The notes under the pieces are model-generated. The model was not told where the DNA came from and made no database searches. It was given only the letters and a program-made list of their open reading frames with translations. Position numbers and translations under genes: made by a program. This document shows positions 1 through 8,559 of a stretch of 64,000 nt of DNA, piece after piece (position 1 is the stretch's first letter; the number at the start of each line of letters is the position of its first letter). The DNA comes from Pararhodobacter zhoushanensis (GTDB lineage Bacteria; Pseudomonadota; Alphaproteobacteria; Rhodobacterales; Rhodobacteraceae): the NCBI RefSeq assembly GCF_025949695.1, contig NZ_JAPDFL010000001.1, positions 4,157,501 through 4,221,500 on the forward strand, read 5' to 3'.

Positions 1-102
1 GTGATCGCCGCGCAGCAGACGGTGCCCATCGGGGTGGTCACGGCGCTGGTCGGCGTGCCCTTCTTTGCCATCATCCTCTACCGGGCGAGGCCGCAGGCAT
101 GA
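1..102 (+). CDS. FecCD-family ABC transporter permease, C-terminal end (partial)
   Basis: Only the last 33 codons are in the window, ending at TGA 100-102. The tail has a hydrophobic helix preceded by PIGVVTALVGVPFF, the usual end of BtuC/FhuB/FecCD-type permeases that move siderophores, haem or cobalamin across the inner membrane. The stop overlaps the ATG of the following ABC ATPase (ATGA), so the two are translationally coupled and form one importer. The substrate cannot be told from this fragment; the binding protein and the rest of the permease lie upstream of the window. Confidence 0.8.
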   Translation: MIAAQQTVPIGVVTALVGVPFFAIILYRARPQA

Positions 103-863
103 GCGTCATCGCGGAAAACCTGAGCTGGGGCGTGAAGCGCCGCATGATCGTGCAGGATGTTTCGCTCAGCGTCGCGCCGGGCGAGACGCTGGGCCTGATC
201 GGCCCGAACGGATCGGGCAAATCCTCGTTGCTGCGGCTTCTGGCCGGGCTGCGCCGCCCCGCCTCGGGCCGTGTCGAGATCAACGGCCAGAACATCGCGC
301 AGGTATCGCGCAAGGCTCTGTCGCGACAGGTCGCCTTTGTCCAGCAGAGCGCCGCGACCGACACGAATGTCACGGTGGCCGATGTGGTGCGGCTGGGCCG
401 GACGCCGCACCGCTCGGCGCTCGCAGGCTGGTCCGAGGCCGACGAGGCCGCGGTAACGCAGGCGCTTGGCCGCGTTGAAATGGCGACACGCCGAAAGCAG
501 GCGTGGCAAACACTCTCGGGTGGCGAGCGGCAGCGGGTTCATATCGCCCGGGCGCTGGCTCAGGCACCGCAGGTCATGTTCCTCGACGAGCCGACCAACC
601 ACCTCGACATCCATCACCAGATCGAGATCCTGCGCATGGTGCGCGAGCTTGATCTGACCAGCGTCATTGCGCTGCACGATCTGAACCTTGCCGCCATGTT
701 CTGCGACCGGATGGTGGTGCTCGAGGCCGGGGCCGTCCGCGCCTGCGGCACGCCCGAAGAGGTGTTGACCCAAAAGATCCTGCGCGACGTGTTCCGCGTC
801 ACCGCCCATGTCAGCGGATCGCCAGAGACCGGCCGCCCCCATATCCGGTTCAGCCCGGAATGA
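99..863 (+). CDS. FecE/HmuV-type ABC transporter ATP-binding protein
   Basis: A 254-residue cytoplasmic ATPase that powers the FecCD-type permease just upstream. Visible motifs are Walker A GPNGSGKS (35-42), the signature LSGGE (139-143), Walker B VMFLDE (159-164) followed by PTNHLD, and the switch histidine H193 in ALHDLN. The length and the NHLDI sequence after Walker B are typical of iron-siderophore, haem and cobalamin importers. The start overlaps the permease stop and the gene's own stop overlaps the next ATG, so three genes are read as one unit. Iron/haem or B12 import is the likely job; the exact substrate is not visible. Confidence 0.9.
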   Translation: MSVIAENLSWGVKRRMIVQDVSLSVAPGETLGLIGPNGSGKSSLLRLLAGLRRPASGRVEINGQNIAQVSRKALSRQVAFVQQSAATDTNVTVADVVRLGRTPHRSALAGWSEADEAAVTQALGRVEMATRRKQAWQTLSGGERQRVHIARALAQAPQVMFLDEPTNHLDIHHQIEILRMVRELDLTSVIALHDLNLAAMFCDRMVVLEAGAVRACGTPEEVLTQKILRDVFRVTAHVSGSPETGRPHIRFSPE

Positions 864-1783
864 GGCGCGCAGGATCGAAGGCGGCTCCAGCCGTCGCCAC
901 GCAGGCATCATTGGAGGTGAACGAAGCGCTCGGCATCACCTTGCGCATCCTGTCGACGCTGGCCTTTGCGCTGATGGGGGTCTGCGTCAAGGCGCTCGGC
1001 GACACGGTGCCCTTGGGGCAGTTGGTGTTCTTCCGGTCGGCTGTCGCGCTGCTGCCGTTGGTGGTGTTCCTGTGGTGGCGTGGCGACTGGCCGCGGGGGC
1101 TTGTGACCTCGCGGCCCTTTGGTCATATCGGGCGCTGCCTGATGGGCGCGGTGGCCATGTTCACGTCTTTCGCGACGATCCGCCTGTTGCCGCTCGCCGA
1201 AGCGACCATGCTGTCCTACCTGTCACCGGTCATGCTCGCGGTGCTGGGCTGGGTTCTTCTCAGCGAGCAACTGAACGCGCGGCGCCTCGGTGGCGTGGCG
1301 CTCGGCCTCGCCGGCGCGGCCGCCTTCTTCCTGCCAGCTTCGGCTGGCGTGTTGCCGGATTCGGCCGGGCTGGGTGTGGCGTTGGGCCTTTTGACGGCTG
1401 TCCTGACGGCAGGCGCGCTGATTCAGGTGCGCCGGCTGACGCTGCTGGGTGAAGGCGCCGGAGCCATCGCGTTCTGGTTTGCCACCGTGTCCGCCCTTTG
1501 CGGCCTCGCCACCCTTCCGTGGGGATGGGTCTGGCCAGGTGCCGCAGGCATGGCTCTGTTGATCGCAACCGGCCTCGCGGGCGGGCTCGCCCATATTCTG
1601 ATGACGCTGTCCTTCAGCCACGCCGAGGCCTCGGCTCTGGCTCCGTTCGAATACCTGTCGGTTCTCTGGGCCGTTGCGCTCGGGTTCGTCGTTTTCGCCG
1701 AAGTGCCCGGTTTGGCCTTTCTTCTGGCGGGGCCTCTGATCCTTGTCGGCGCTTTCGTCGCGCGGTCCGGCAGGCCACGTTAG
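860..1783 (+). CDS. DMT-superfamily (EamA) transporter
   Basis: A 307-residue integral membrane protein with about ten hydrophobic segments arranged as two EamA repeats, the layout of drug/metabolite exporters (RhaT/YdcZ/RarD relatives). The first repeat holds the SYLSPVMLAVLGW segment and the second FEYLSVLWAVALGF, both characteristic family signatures. Its ATG overlaps the stop of the ABC ATPase gene (ATGA), so it is co-transcribed with the importer, though a functional link is not obvious. The substrate is unknown. Confidence 0.85.
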   Translation: MRRAGSKAAPAVATQASLEVNEALGITLRILSTLAFALMGVCVKALGDTVPLGQLVFFRSAVALLPLVVFLWWRGDWPRGLVTSRPFGHIGRCLMGAVAMFTSFATIRLLPLAEATMLSYLSPVMLAVLGWVLLSEQLNARRLGGVALGLAGAAAFFLPASAGVLPDSAGLGVALGLLTAVLTAGALIQVRRLTLLGEGAGAIAFWFATVSALCGLATLPWGWVWPGAAGMALLIATGLAGGLAHILMTLSFSHAEASALAPFEYLSVLWAVALGFVVFAEVPGLAFLLAGPLILVGAFVARSGRPR

Positions 1784-2116
1784 GCGCCTACCGACGGTCC
1801 TTCGGGCAATGCGGACCGTAGCAATCGCGCGGCAGCGGTGTGATCGCGACGAAGCTCGACGCCTCCGGGATTGCGCGATGACAGGGAAGCAGGTCAGGGC
1901 TGCTCTCGGCGCAAGCCACGCAGCGGCCATCAAGGGCCTGAAGGCCGCTGCATGAAGTCAGTCGAACGCTGCGCGTCCGACTGAACGCTCCCGAGCACCC
2001 TCAAGGAACGCAGTTCCGCCGCCTGACAGCGCCAAGCAGCCCAAGCAAAGGAGACGCGCGGCACCTTGCGGGTGACGGATCGATGCCAGGTATCTTTTTG
2101 TGATCTCAGGGAAATA
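1784..2116. other. Intergenic stretch without a recognisable gene
   Basis: About 330 bases between the DMT transporter stop and the tRNA-Thr 3' end. Short open frames exist on both strands but none has a recognisable protein pattern or a convincing ribosome-binding site. No clear terminator hairpin was seen. Confidence 0.5.
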
Positions 2117-2191
<75 letters not shown>

Positions 2192-2413
2192 ATCTTGTTT
2201 TCCAGTCAGTAACCTCAGAGATGAACCCAAGGCAAGAGCGATCTGGAAGAACCACTCTCTTTTCAGTCTGTTAGCGAAGCTTGTTTCCGGATCTCGAGCA
2301 GTGCTCTGGCACCCGGTTCTTGCAACGTCGCCACGGGCGGCTGATTAGACGCAAAGCGCGCGCCGCGCAAGCCCATCTGGACGGTTTTTTCATCACAGGG
2401 TAAGACAAGCGTC

Positions 2414-2605
2414 ATGACCAAGCAAACCGACACCGATCCCTTGCACCCTGCACCGCCTGCGGACGCAGCGCGCAAGGTGCAATCGGTCAAAGGCACCAAG
2501 GGCGATCCGACCAAGGAAGCCCGGGTCAAGGCCGCGCTCAAGGCCAATATCGCAAGGCGCAAGGCACAGTCCCGCGCCCGCAACGAAGGTGAGACAGACG
2601 TATGA
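2414..2605 (+). CDS. Small basic hypothetical protein upstream of DUF2948
   Basis: A 63-residue hydrophilic protein rich in Lys, Arg and Ala, with no signal peptide or membrane segment. The second half (DPTKEARVKAALKANIARRKAQ) looks like one charged helix. Its stop overlaps the ATG of the DUF2948 gene (ATGA), which supports it being translated and coupled to that gene. I do not recognise a named family. Function unknown; a nucleic-acid or ribosome-associated role would be a guess from charge only. Confidence 0.6.
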   Translation: MTKQTDTDPLHPAPPADAARKVQSVKGTKGDPTKEARVKAALKANIARRKAQSRARNEGETDV

Positions 2606-3096
2606 GCGACGCGACATTCGAAGATGGGGCGCAAAAGCCCCTGCGCCTGATTGCGCGCGACAGCGCCGATCTGCGCATCCTCTCGGCCCTGGCACAGGAC
2701 GCCGTCCTGACCGGCAGCGATCTGCGCTATGCCAAGAACCGGCGGCGATTCTCGCTGCTGCTCAACCGCTTTCGCTGGGAAGACGAATCACAGGCACGCG
2801 CTGCCGGGCGCCAGTTCGAGCGGGTGCGCGCGGTGCTCGACTTTGGCGATGTGACAGCGGTCTCGCATCAGGGCCTGTCGCGCGAGGAGGACACGGTGCT
2901 GTCCCTGCTCTCGATCGACTACACCCCCGACGCCGAGACGGCTGAGGGCGACCCCGCCGGTCCCGGCCGCGTCGTGCTGACTTTCGCGGGCGACGGCGCG
3001 CTGGCGCTGACGGTCGAGTGCCTTGAGGTCGAGCTGAGCGACGTCACGCGGCCCTATGCCGCCCCCTCGCGGCAGGCCCCCAGGCACCCCGACTGA
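2602..3096 (+). CDS. DUF2948 family protein
   Basis: A 164-residue soluble protein. The run LRLIARDSADLRILSALAQD, followed by a segment with NRRRFSLLLNRFRWE, is the pattern of DUF2948, a family that sits beside hisD in Rhodobacterales genomes. The C-terminal part has LTFAGDGALALTVECLEVEL before a short disordered tail. It is coupled to the 63-residue gene upstream and lies 81 bases before hisD, so it may share that transcript. No biochemical function is known for the family. Confidence 0.85.
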   Translation: MSDATFEDGAQKPLRLIARDSADLRILSALAQDAVLTGSDLRYAKNRRRFSLLLNRFRWEDESQARAAGRQFERVRAVLDFGDVTAVSHQGLSREEDTVLSLLSIDYTPDAETAEGDPAGPGRVVLTFAGDGALALTVECLEVELSDVTRPYAAPSRQAPRHPD

Positions 3097-3177
3097 ACCA
3101 CAGCGCGGGGCGACGCTGCGCCCGCTTGCCCCGCGCGGCGTGATCCCCTATCCCGACCGGGACGCAGGAGACCCGCC

Positions 3178-4479
3178 ATGCCCCAGATCCTTAGCAGCAC
3201 CGACGCCGATTTCGAGGCCCGCTTCACCGCCCTTCTGGGCATGAAGCGCGAAGACAGCCCGGATGTGGACGCCACCGTGGCGGCCATCATCGCCGATGTC
3301 CGCACACGCGGCGATGCGGCGGTGATCGAGCTGACGGCGACATTCGACAAGCTGGAGCTGACGCCCGAAACCCTGGCCTTCACCCAAGCCGAGATCGACG
3401 CCTATTGCGCTCAGGTCACGCCAAAGGACCGTACAGCACTTGAACTCGCCGCTGATCGCATCCGCGCCTATCACGACCGCCAGAAGCCCGACGATGCGCG
3501 CTGGACTGATGATACCGGCGCGGAACTGGGCTGGCGCTGGTCGGCGGTCTCGGCGGCCGGGCTTTATGTGCCCGGCGGGCAGGCCAGCTATCCGTCCTCG
3601 GTGTTGATGAATGCGATCCCGGCCAAGGTGGCGGGGGTTGAACGCCTCGCCATCGCCTGCCCCACCCCGGGCGGCGCGGTGAACCCGCTGGTAATACTGG
3701 CCGCAAAGATCTCAGGGGTCGATGTGATCTACCGCATCGGCGGCGCGCAGGCGATTGCGGCGCTGGCGTACGGCACCGACAGCATCGCGCCGGTCGACAA
3801 GATCACCGGGCCGGGGAACGCCTATGTGGCAGCGGCCAAACGGCGGGTCTTCGGGCGCGTCGGCATCGACATGATCGCCGGACCCAGCGAGATTCTGGTG
3901 ATCGGCGATGGCACGTGCGACCCCGACTGGATCGCGCTGGACCTGCTCAGCCAGGCCGAGCACGATCAGGTCGCGCAATCGATCCTGATCACCACCTCGC
4001 AGGCCGAGGCCGACGCGGTGATCGCCGCCGTTGACGCGCATCTGCAGGTGCTCGAACGGCGCGAGATCGCCGGCGCCAGCTGGCGCGACTATGGCGCTGT
4101 GGTGGTGGTCGAGACGCTGGCGCAGGCCGCAGCGCTCTCCAACCGTGTTGCGCCCGAACACCTGGAACTTTGCGTCGACGATCCCGACGCGCTCTTGCCC
4201 GCACTCCGCCACGCGGGCGCGATCTTCCTCGGCCACTGGACGCCCGAGGCCATCGGTGACTATGTCGGCGGCCCCAACCACGTCCTGCCCACCGCCCGCT
4301 CGGCGCGGTTTTCGTCAGGGCTGTCGGTGCTCGACTTCATGAAACGCACCACATTGGCCCGCATGACCCCCGACGCCCTGCGCGCCATCGGTCCGGCAGC
4401 CGAAACGCTGGCGATCAGCGAAAGCCTGCAAGCGCATGGCCTGAGCGTGCGCGCGCGCCTGAACAAGCTGAACGACTGA
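3178..4479 (+). CDS. hisD: Histidinol dehydrogenase
   Basis: A 433-residue enzyme for the last two steps of histidine biosynthesis: NAD-dependent oxidation of L-histidinol through histidinal to histidine in the cytoplasm. Family landmarks are SAAGLYVPGGQASYPSSVLM, KITGPGNAYVAAAKR, IAGPSEILVI, LLSQAEHDQ (zinc-ligand region), RVAPEHLEL and DYVGGPNHVLPT. The length is normal for the family. The ATG follows a good GGAG site. No other his gene is adjacent, as is usual for this group where hisD travels with DUF2948. A structured repeat element follows the stop. Confidence 0.97.
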   Translation: MPQILSSTDADFEARFTALLGMKREDSPDVDATVAAIIADVRTRGDAAVIELTATFDKLELTPETLAFTQAEIDAYCAQVTPKDRTALELAADRIRAYHDRQKPDDARWTDDTGAELGWRWSAVSAAGLYVPGGQASYPSSVLMNAIPAKVAGVERLAIACPTPGGAVNPLVILAAKISGVDVIYRIGGAQAIAALAYGTDSIAPVDKITGPGNAYVAAAKRRVFGRVGIDMIAGPSEILVIGDGTCDPDWIALDLLSQAEHDQVAQSILITTSQAEADAVIAAVDAHLQVLERREIAGASWRDYGAVVVVETLAQAAALSNRVAPEHLELCVDDPDALLPALRHAGAIFLGHWTPEAIGDYVGGPNHVLPTARSARFSSGLSVLDFMKRTTLARMTPDALRAIGPAAETLAISESLQAHGLSVRARLNKLND

Positions 4480-4489
4480 CACCGACCGC

Positions 4490-4665
4490 CGGGAAGGCTG
4501 GACCCCCGGGAGGGTTTTCCACCCTCCCGGACCCTCCCGGAGGATATTTTCAGACAGAAAATGGGGCGTGGTTAACAAAACCCTAACGCCCAACTTTATG
4601 CTCTAAATATCCTCGGGGGGTGAATTCGGCTTTAGCCGAAGAGGGGGGCAGAAGGCCCCCCTGCC
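4490..4665. repeat. Structured interspersed element, copy 1 (full)
   Basis: It lies between convergent hisD and marR. From left to right it has: a hairpin GGGAGGG-ttttcca-CCCTCCC; the boundary GGATATTT (4542-4549); a loop with TTAACAAAACCCTAA (4572-4586); the mirror boundary AAATATCC (4605-4612); then ggggggtgaatt, a small hairpin CGGC-ttta-GCCG; and a second G6C/GC6 hairpin. Its left inner arm (cagacagaaaatgggg) and right inner arm (cccaactttatgct) pair only poorly, unlike copies 3 and 4. It probably acts as a bidirectional terminator. Confidence 0.8.
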
Positions 4666-4666
4666 T

Positions 4667-5095
4667 TCAGGTCTGCCCAAACAGACGTTCCAGCACTTTC
4701 AGCCCTGCATCCACAGTTGCGCGTTCTTCGGCGCTTAGCGGGGCCAACATGGCCTCGGTCGCGGCCTCCATTTCCGGGCGGATGTGGTTGAAGGCGCGTT
4801 TGCCTTTCAGCGTCAACGCCGCATGCGACACCCGCCGGTCCAGCGGATCGGTGCTGCGCGTGACCCAGCCGCGCTGCTCCAGCGCTGCCAGTGCGCGACT
4901 GACCTTGGTCTTGTGCGCGGGCACGCGTTCACACAGCGCGCTGGCGGTGAGCGAGGGGGCCTCGGCCAGATTGACCAGCACGCGCCATTCCGGTCGGGTC
5001 AGATCATGGCGGCGGCGATAGATTTCGCGGGTCTTTTCCGAGGTCAATTCAGCCAGAAGATTCAGCCTGTAAGGCAAATATCCCTTCAAAAACAT
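4667..5095 (-). CDS. MarR-family transcriptional regulator
   Basis: A 142-residue winged-helix repressor. The recognition region SLTASALCERVPAHKTKVSRAL is followed by the wing GWVTRSTDPLDRRVSHAALT, with the DxRR pattern typical of MarR. It is transcribed divergently from the MBL/DinB/monooxygenase/DUF2783 operon, with 92 bases between the two starts, so it most likely controls that operon in response to an aromatic ligand. Ligand unknown. An imperfect inverted repeat lies just upstream of its start. Confidence 0.9.
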   Translation of the reverse strand: MFLKGYLPYRLNLLAELTSEKTREIYRRRHDLTRPEWRVLVNLAEAPSLTASALCERVPAHKTKVSRALAALEQRGWVTRSTDPLDRRVSHAALTLKGKRAFNHIRPEMEAATEAMLAPLSAEERATVDAGLKVLERLFGQT

Positions 5096-5111
5096 AGAAC
5101 TGACCTTGCCC

Positions 5112-5132
5112 GTTGATAGTTACATTTTCAAC
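5112..5132. promoter_or_regulatory. Candidate MarR operator
   Basis: Inverted repeat GTTGA-N11-TCAAC in the 92-bp divergent region, 17 bases upstream of the marR start. The region is AT-rich compared with its surroundings, as expected for two back-to-back promoters. The arms are short, so this is a suggestion only. Confidence 0.3.
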
Positions 5133-5187
5133 CAATATCCTGCCCAAAGATGATTCGCATAGACAAGAAACAAAGAGAGAGACACCC

Positions 5188-6138
5188 ATGAGCAAGGCCT
5201 TTGCCTCTGCCGGCGACATGGCGGAAAAAGCGATTTCCTTCACGCAAGTGGGTGAGGGCCTCTATGCCTTCACCGCCGAGGGCGATCCCAATTCAGGTGT
5301 CATCATCGGCGACGAGTCGGTGATGGTGATCGAAGCGCAGGCCACGCCCCGCCTCGCACGCAAGGTGGTGGAGTGCATCCGCTCGGTCACCGACAAGCCG
5401 ATCAGCCACCTCGTGCTGACCCACTACCACGCCGTCCGCGTGCTGGGGGCCTCAGCCTACGGCGCGCCCGAGATCATCATGTCCGACACCGCCCGCGCGA
5501 TGGTCGTCGAGCGGGGGCAGGAAGACTGGGACAGCGAATTCGGCCGCTTCCCGCGCCTGTTTCAGGGCTACGAGGAAATCCCCGGCCTGACCTGGCCCAC
5601 CACCACCTTCAGCGACACGATGACCGTCTATCTGGGCAACCGGAAGGTCGAGATCTTCACCCCCGGCCGCGCCCACACGGCGGGCGATGCCGTCGTCTGG
5701 GTGCCCGACGCGGGCGTGATGTTCACCGGTGATATCGTCGAATACCACTCGGCCTGCTACTGCGGCGACGGGCATTTCGCCGACTGGGGCAAGACGCTGG
5801 ACGCCATCGCCGCCTATGATCCGATCGCCATCGCGCCGGGCCGGGGCGATGCGCTGGTGGGCCGTGAGATGGTCGCCAGTGCGCTGGCCAACACCCGCGA
5901 TTTCGTCGAGAGCACCTACCGCCCGGTGCAGCGCGTGGCAGCGCGCGGCGGCTCGCTGAAAGAGGCCTGGGACGCGGTGCGCGCCGAATGCGACCCCAAG
6001 TTCAAGGATTACGCGATCTACGAGCACTGCCTGCCCTTCAACGTCGGCCGCGCCTATGACGAAGCCCGCGGCATCGACACCCCCCGCATCTGGACCGCCG
6101 AGCGCGATCAGCAGATGTGGGAAGATCTGCAGGGGTAA
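5188..6138 (+). CDS. Metallo-beta-lactamase-fold protein with altered metal site
   Basis: A 316-residue cytoplasmic protein with MBL-fold order: strand pair ending in MVIEA, then THYHAVRVLG, GRAHTAGD and FTGDIV. The canonical HxHxDH motif is reduced to H79-x-H81 with Arg at 84 in place of the DH pair. H163 and D182 are kept, but the usual late PGHG is PGRG (217-220). A classical two-zinc hydrolase site is therefore unlikely. The start was chosen at 5188, which follows gagagaga and gives the family N-terminus; the frame is open further upstream to 5113, but that would run into the regulatory region. First gene of a MarR-associated operon, 4 bases before dinB. Confidence 0.8.
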   Translation: MSKAFASAGDMAEKAISFTQVGEGLYAFTAEGDPNSGVIIGDESVMVIEAQATPRLARKVVECIRSVTDKPISHLVLTHYHAVRVLGASAYGAPEIIMSDTARAMVVERGQEDWDSEFGRFPRLFQGYEEIPGLTWPTTTFSDTMTVYLGNRKVEIFTPGRAHTAGDAVVWVPDAGVMFTGDIVEYHSACYCGDGHFADWGKTLDAIAAYDPIAIAPGRGDALVGREMVASALANTRDFVESTYRPVQRVAARGGSLKEAWDAVRAECDPKFKDYAIYEHCLPFNVGRAYDEARGIDTPRIWTAERDQQMWEDLQG

Positions 6139-6142
6139 CGCC

Positions 6143-6661
6143 ATGCGCGACCCGTTCCTGACCATGGCGCTGAACAATGCCTGGGCGAATGCGACGCTCT
6201 ATGGCGCCATCGCCGGGCTGACGGATGCCGATTTCGCAGCGCCGCGGCCGGGGTTCTTTCCCTCGCTCAAAGCGACGCTGAACCACATCTGGAAGGTCGA
6301 TCTCTACTATATCGACGCGCTGGAAGAGGGCGAGCTGGGGCCGTCGGTGTTCTATGACACGCCGGACCATACATCGGTGGCACCGCTGGCCGCCGCGCAA
6401 GCCGAGGCCGACATGCGGCTGGCCAGCTTTTGCCAGTCGCTGACCCTGGCGCTGCTGGATGCACCGCGCGTGACACAGCGCCCCAGCGGTCCGGTGACCG
6501 AACGTGTCGGCCCTGTGCTGCTGCATCTCTTTCAGCACCAGATCCACCACCGGGGTCAGGCGCATACGATGATTGGCGACGCAGGCATTGCGCCGCCGCA
6601 ACTGGATGATTTCCATCTCGACTATGGCCGCGTGCCCAGCGCGCAGGCTTATTTCGGCTAA
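6143..6661 (+). CDS. DinB-family four-helix protein
   Basis: A 172-residue protein of the DinB/YfiT metalloenzyme superfamily. The metal-binding histidines are visible in TLNHIWKVD and LFQHQIHHRGQ, the two sites that make the three-His centre. The superfamily includes thiol-dependent maleylpyruvate isomerases and S-transferases. Together with the FAD monooxygenase downstream, this suggests an aromatic ring-processing step, but no reaction can be assigned. It starts 4 bases after the MBL gene stop. Confidence 0.85.
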   Translation: MRDPFLTMALNNAWANATLYGAIAGLTDADFAAPRPGFFPSLKATLNHIWKVDLYYIDALEEGELGPSVFYDTPDHTSVAPLAAAQAEADMRLASFCQSLTLALLDAPRVTQRPSGPVTERVGPVLLHLFQHQIHHRGQAHTMIGDAGIAPPQLDDFHLDYGRVPSAQAYFG

Positions 6662-6677
6662 GCCCGGAGGACCCCCG

Positions 6678-8309
6678 ATGACCGCCCCGCAAAAAATCTT
6701 CGAGATCCCGCTCTACCCCTATGTTCGCAGTGCCGATCAGGACGCCGCGACCCCGGCGCGCCATTCGGTCGTGGTGATCGGGGCCGGGCCGGTGGGCCTG
6801 GGTGTCGCGCTCGATCTGGCGCAGCAAGGGGTAGAGGTGCTGGTGCTCGACGACAATGACAAGGTCAGTTTCGGCAGCCGCGCGATCTGCTTCGCCAAGC
6901 GCCCGCTCGAGATCCTGGACCGGCTGGGCTGTGGTCGCCCGCTGGTCGACAAGGGCGTGGTCTGGAACCTCGGCAAGGTGTTCTTCGACGACCGTCAGGT
7001 GTACGAATTCAACCTGCTGCCCGAGGATGGCCACCGTTTCCCGGCCTTTATCAATCTGCAACAGTACTATTTCGAGGAAGCGCTGGTCAAACGCGCGACC
7101 GAGATGCAGGCTGAGGGTGCCCCCGTCACCCTGCGCGGGCGCAATCGTCTGACATCGGTGGACCAGAAGGCCGACCATGTCGTCCTGACCATCGACACGC
7201 CTGAAGGCCCGTACACGATCACCGCCGACTGGCTGATCGCCTGCGACGGCGCAGGCTCGCCGGTGCGGCAGATGCTGGGGCTCGATTTCGTCGGCAAGGT
7301 GTTCGAGGACAACTTCCTGATCGCCGATGTGGTCATGGACGCCCCCTTCCCCACCGAACGCTGGTTCTGGTTCGACCCGCCCTTCAACCGGGGCCAGTCG
7401 GCGCTGCTGCACAAACAGCCCGACAACGTCTGGCGCATCGATTTCCAGCTTGGCTGGGACATCGACCGCGAGAAGGAACTGCGGCCAGAGAACATCGACA
7501 CCCGCCTGCGCGCCATGCTGGGTGACGAGATCCAGTATTCGCTGGAGTGGTCCTCGATCTACACCTTCCAGTGCCGCCGGATGGAGCGCTTCGTGCACGA
7601 CCGGGTGATCTTTGCCGGGGATTCGGCGCATCAGGTTTCGCCCTTTGGCGCACGGGGGGCAAACTCGGGGCTGCAGGATACCGACAATCTGGCGTGGAAG
7701 CTGAAGATGGTGCTGGACGGCACCGCGGATGAACGCCTGCTGGACAGCTATGACATCGAACGGGTGCACGGGGCCAAGGAGAATATCCTCAACTCGACCC
7801 GCTCGACCGACTTCATCACGCCGAAATCCGAAACCAGCCGGTTGTTCCGCGATGCCGTTCTGGATCTGGCCGAGACGCAGGATTTTGCCCGGCCCTTCGT
7901 CAACTCGGGCCGGCTGTCGGTGCCCTGCACCTATGACGGCTCGCCGCTGAACACGCCGGATGCGCTGCCGCAGGGACCGGCCCGGTCGCGCCCCGGCTCA
8001 CCTTGTCTGGACCTGCCGCTGGGCGACGGGTTCCTGCTTGACCGGCTTGGGGCCCGAGGCGCGCCGGGCTTCCAGATCCTGGCGATTGATGCCGAAGCGC
8101 CGACGGGTTTCACCGCGCAGGGCCTGCCCTGCGAGATCATCGCGCTGAGCACCCAGACCGCCCCCGGCCTGACCGCCCGCTATCTGGGTGAGGCCAAATC
8201 GGCGATCTACCTGATCCGCCCAGACCAGCATGTCGCCGCCCGGTGGGAGACCTGGGACGCAACCGCCGTGGAAACGGCGCTGAGCCGCGCCCTTGGCAAG
8301 GAGGCCTGA
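6678..8309 (+). CDS. FAD-dependent aromatic monooxygenase (MhpA/PheA-like)
   Basis: A 543-residue class A flavoprotein hydroxylase. Landmarks are the GxGxxG dinucleotide motif VVIGAGPVGLGVALDLA near residue 34, the DG motif ADWLIACDGAGSPVR and the second FAD motif VIFAGDSAHQVSPFGARGANSGLQD. The C-terminal third carries a thioredoxin-like MhpA-type tail. These enzymes insert one oxygen into a phenol using NAD(P)H. The ATG at 6678 follows GGAGG. The substrate is unknown. Neighbours (MarR, DinB, DUF2783) suggest inducible catabolism of a hydroxylated aromatic acid. Confidence 0.88.
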   Translation: MTAPQKIFEIPLYPYVRSADQDAATPARHSVVVIGAGPVGLGVALDLAQQGVEVLVLDDNDKVSFGSRAICFAKRPLEILDRLGCGRPLVDKGVVWNLGKVFFDDRQVYEFNLLPEDGHRFPAFINLQQYYFEEALVKRATEMQAEGAPVTLRGRNRLTSVDQKADHVVLTIDTPEGPYTITADWLIACDGAGSPVRQMLGLDFVGKVFEDNFLIADVVMDAPFPTERWFWFDPPFNRGQSALLHKQPDNVWRIDFQLGWDIDREKELRPENIDTRLRAMLGDEIQYSLEWSSIYTFQCRRMERFVHDRVIFAGDSAHQVSPFGARGANSGLQDTDNLAWKLKMVLDGTADERLLDSYDIERVHGAKENILNSTRSTDFITPKSETSRLFRDAVLDLAETQDFARPFVNSGRLSVPCTYDGSPLNTPDALPQGPARSRPGSPCLDLPLGDGFLLDRLGARGAPGFQILAIDAEAPTGFTAQGLPCEIIALSTQTAPGLTARYLGEAKSAIYLIRPDQHVAARWETWDATAVETALSRALGKEA

Positions 8310-8312
8310 GCC

Positions 8313-8501
8313 ATGACCATCCTGAACACGACCCGCAACACGCCGCGCGCCGATGACGTCTACCAGATGCTGATTGACGCGCATGAGGGCAAGACCAAGG
8401 CCGAAAGCGATGCTTTCAACGCCCGGCTGATCCTGACGCTGATCAACCACATCGGCGACGCCGAGGTGATCGCCCAAGCCCTGAAGGTCGCGGAAGGGTG
8501 A
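8313..8501 (+). CDS. DUF2783 domain protein
   Basis: A 62-residue protein whose pattern DDVYQMLIDAHEG and LNARLILTLINHIGD-like core matches DUF2783, small proteins found directly after FAD monooxygenases of this type. It starts 3 bases after the monooxygenase stop. There is no signal or membrane segment. Its constant position suggests an accessory subunit of the monooxygenase or a regulator of its stability; this is inference. Confidence 0.85.
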   Translation: MTILNTTRNTPRADDVYQMLIDAHEGKTKAESDAFNARLILTLINHIGDAEVIAQALKVAEG

Positions 8502-8559
8502 GGCAGGCGGCGGCGGGCATTGAGCCCCCCGCCGCCTGCGCGGGTTGCCACCCGCACCC

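Noticed and set aside
6267..7769. A 500-codon open frame on the minus strand
   Set aside because: It is antisense to the DinB and FAD monooxygenase genes; high GC keeps the opposite frame open. Its translation shows no family pattern.
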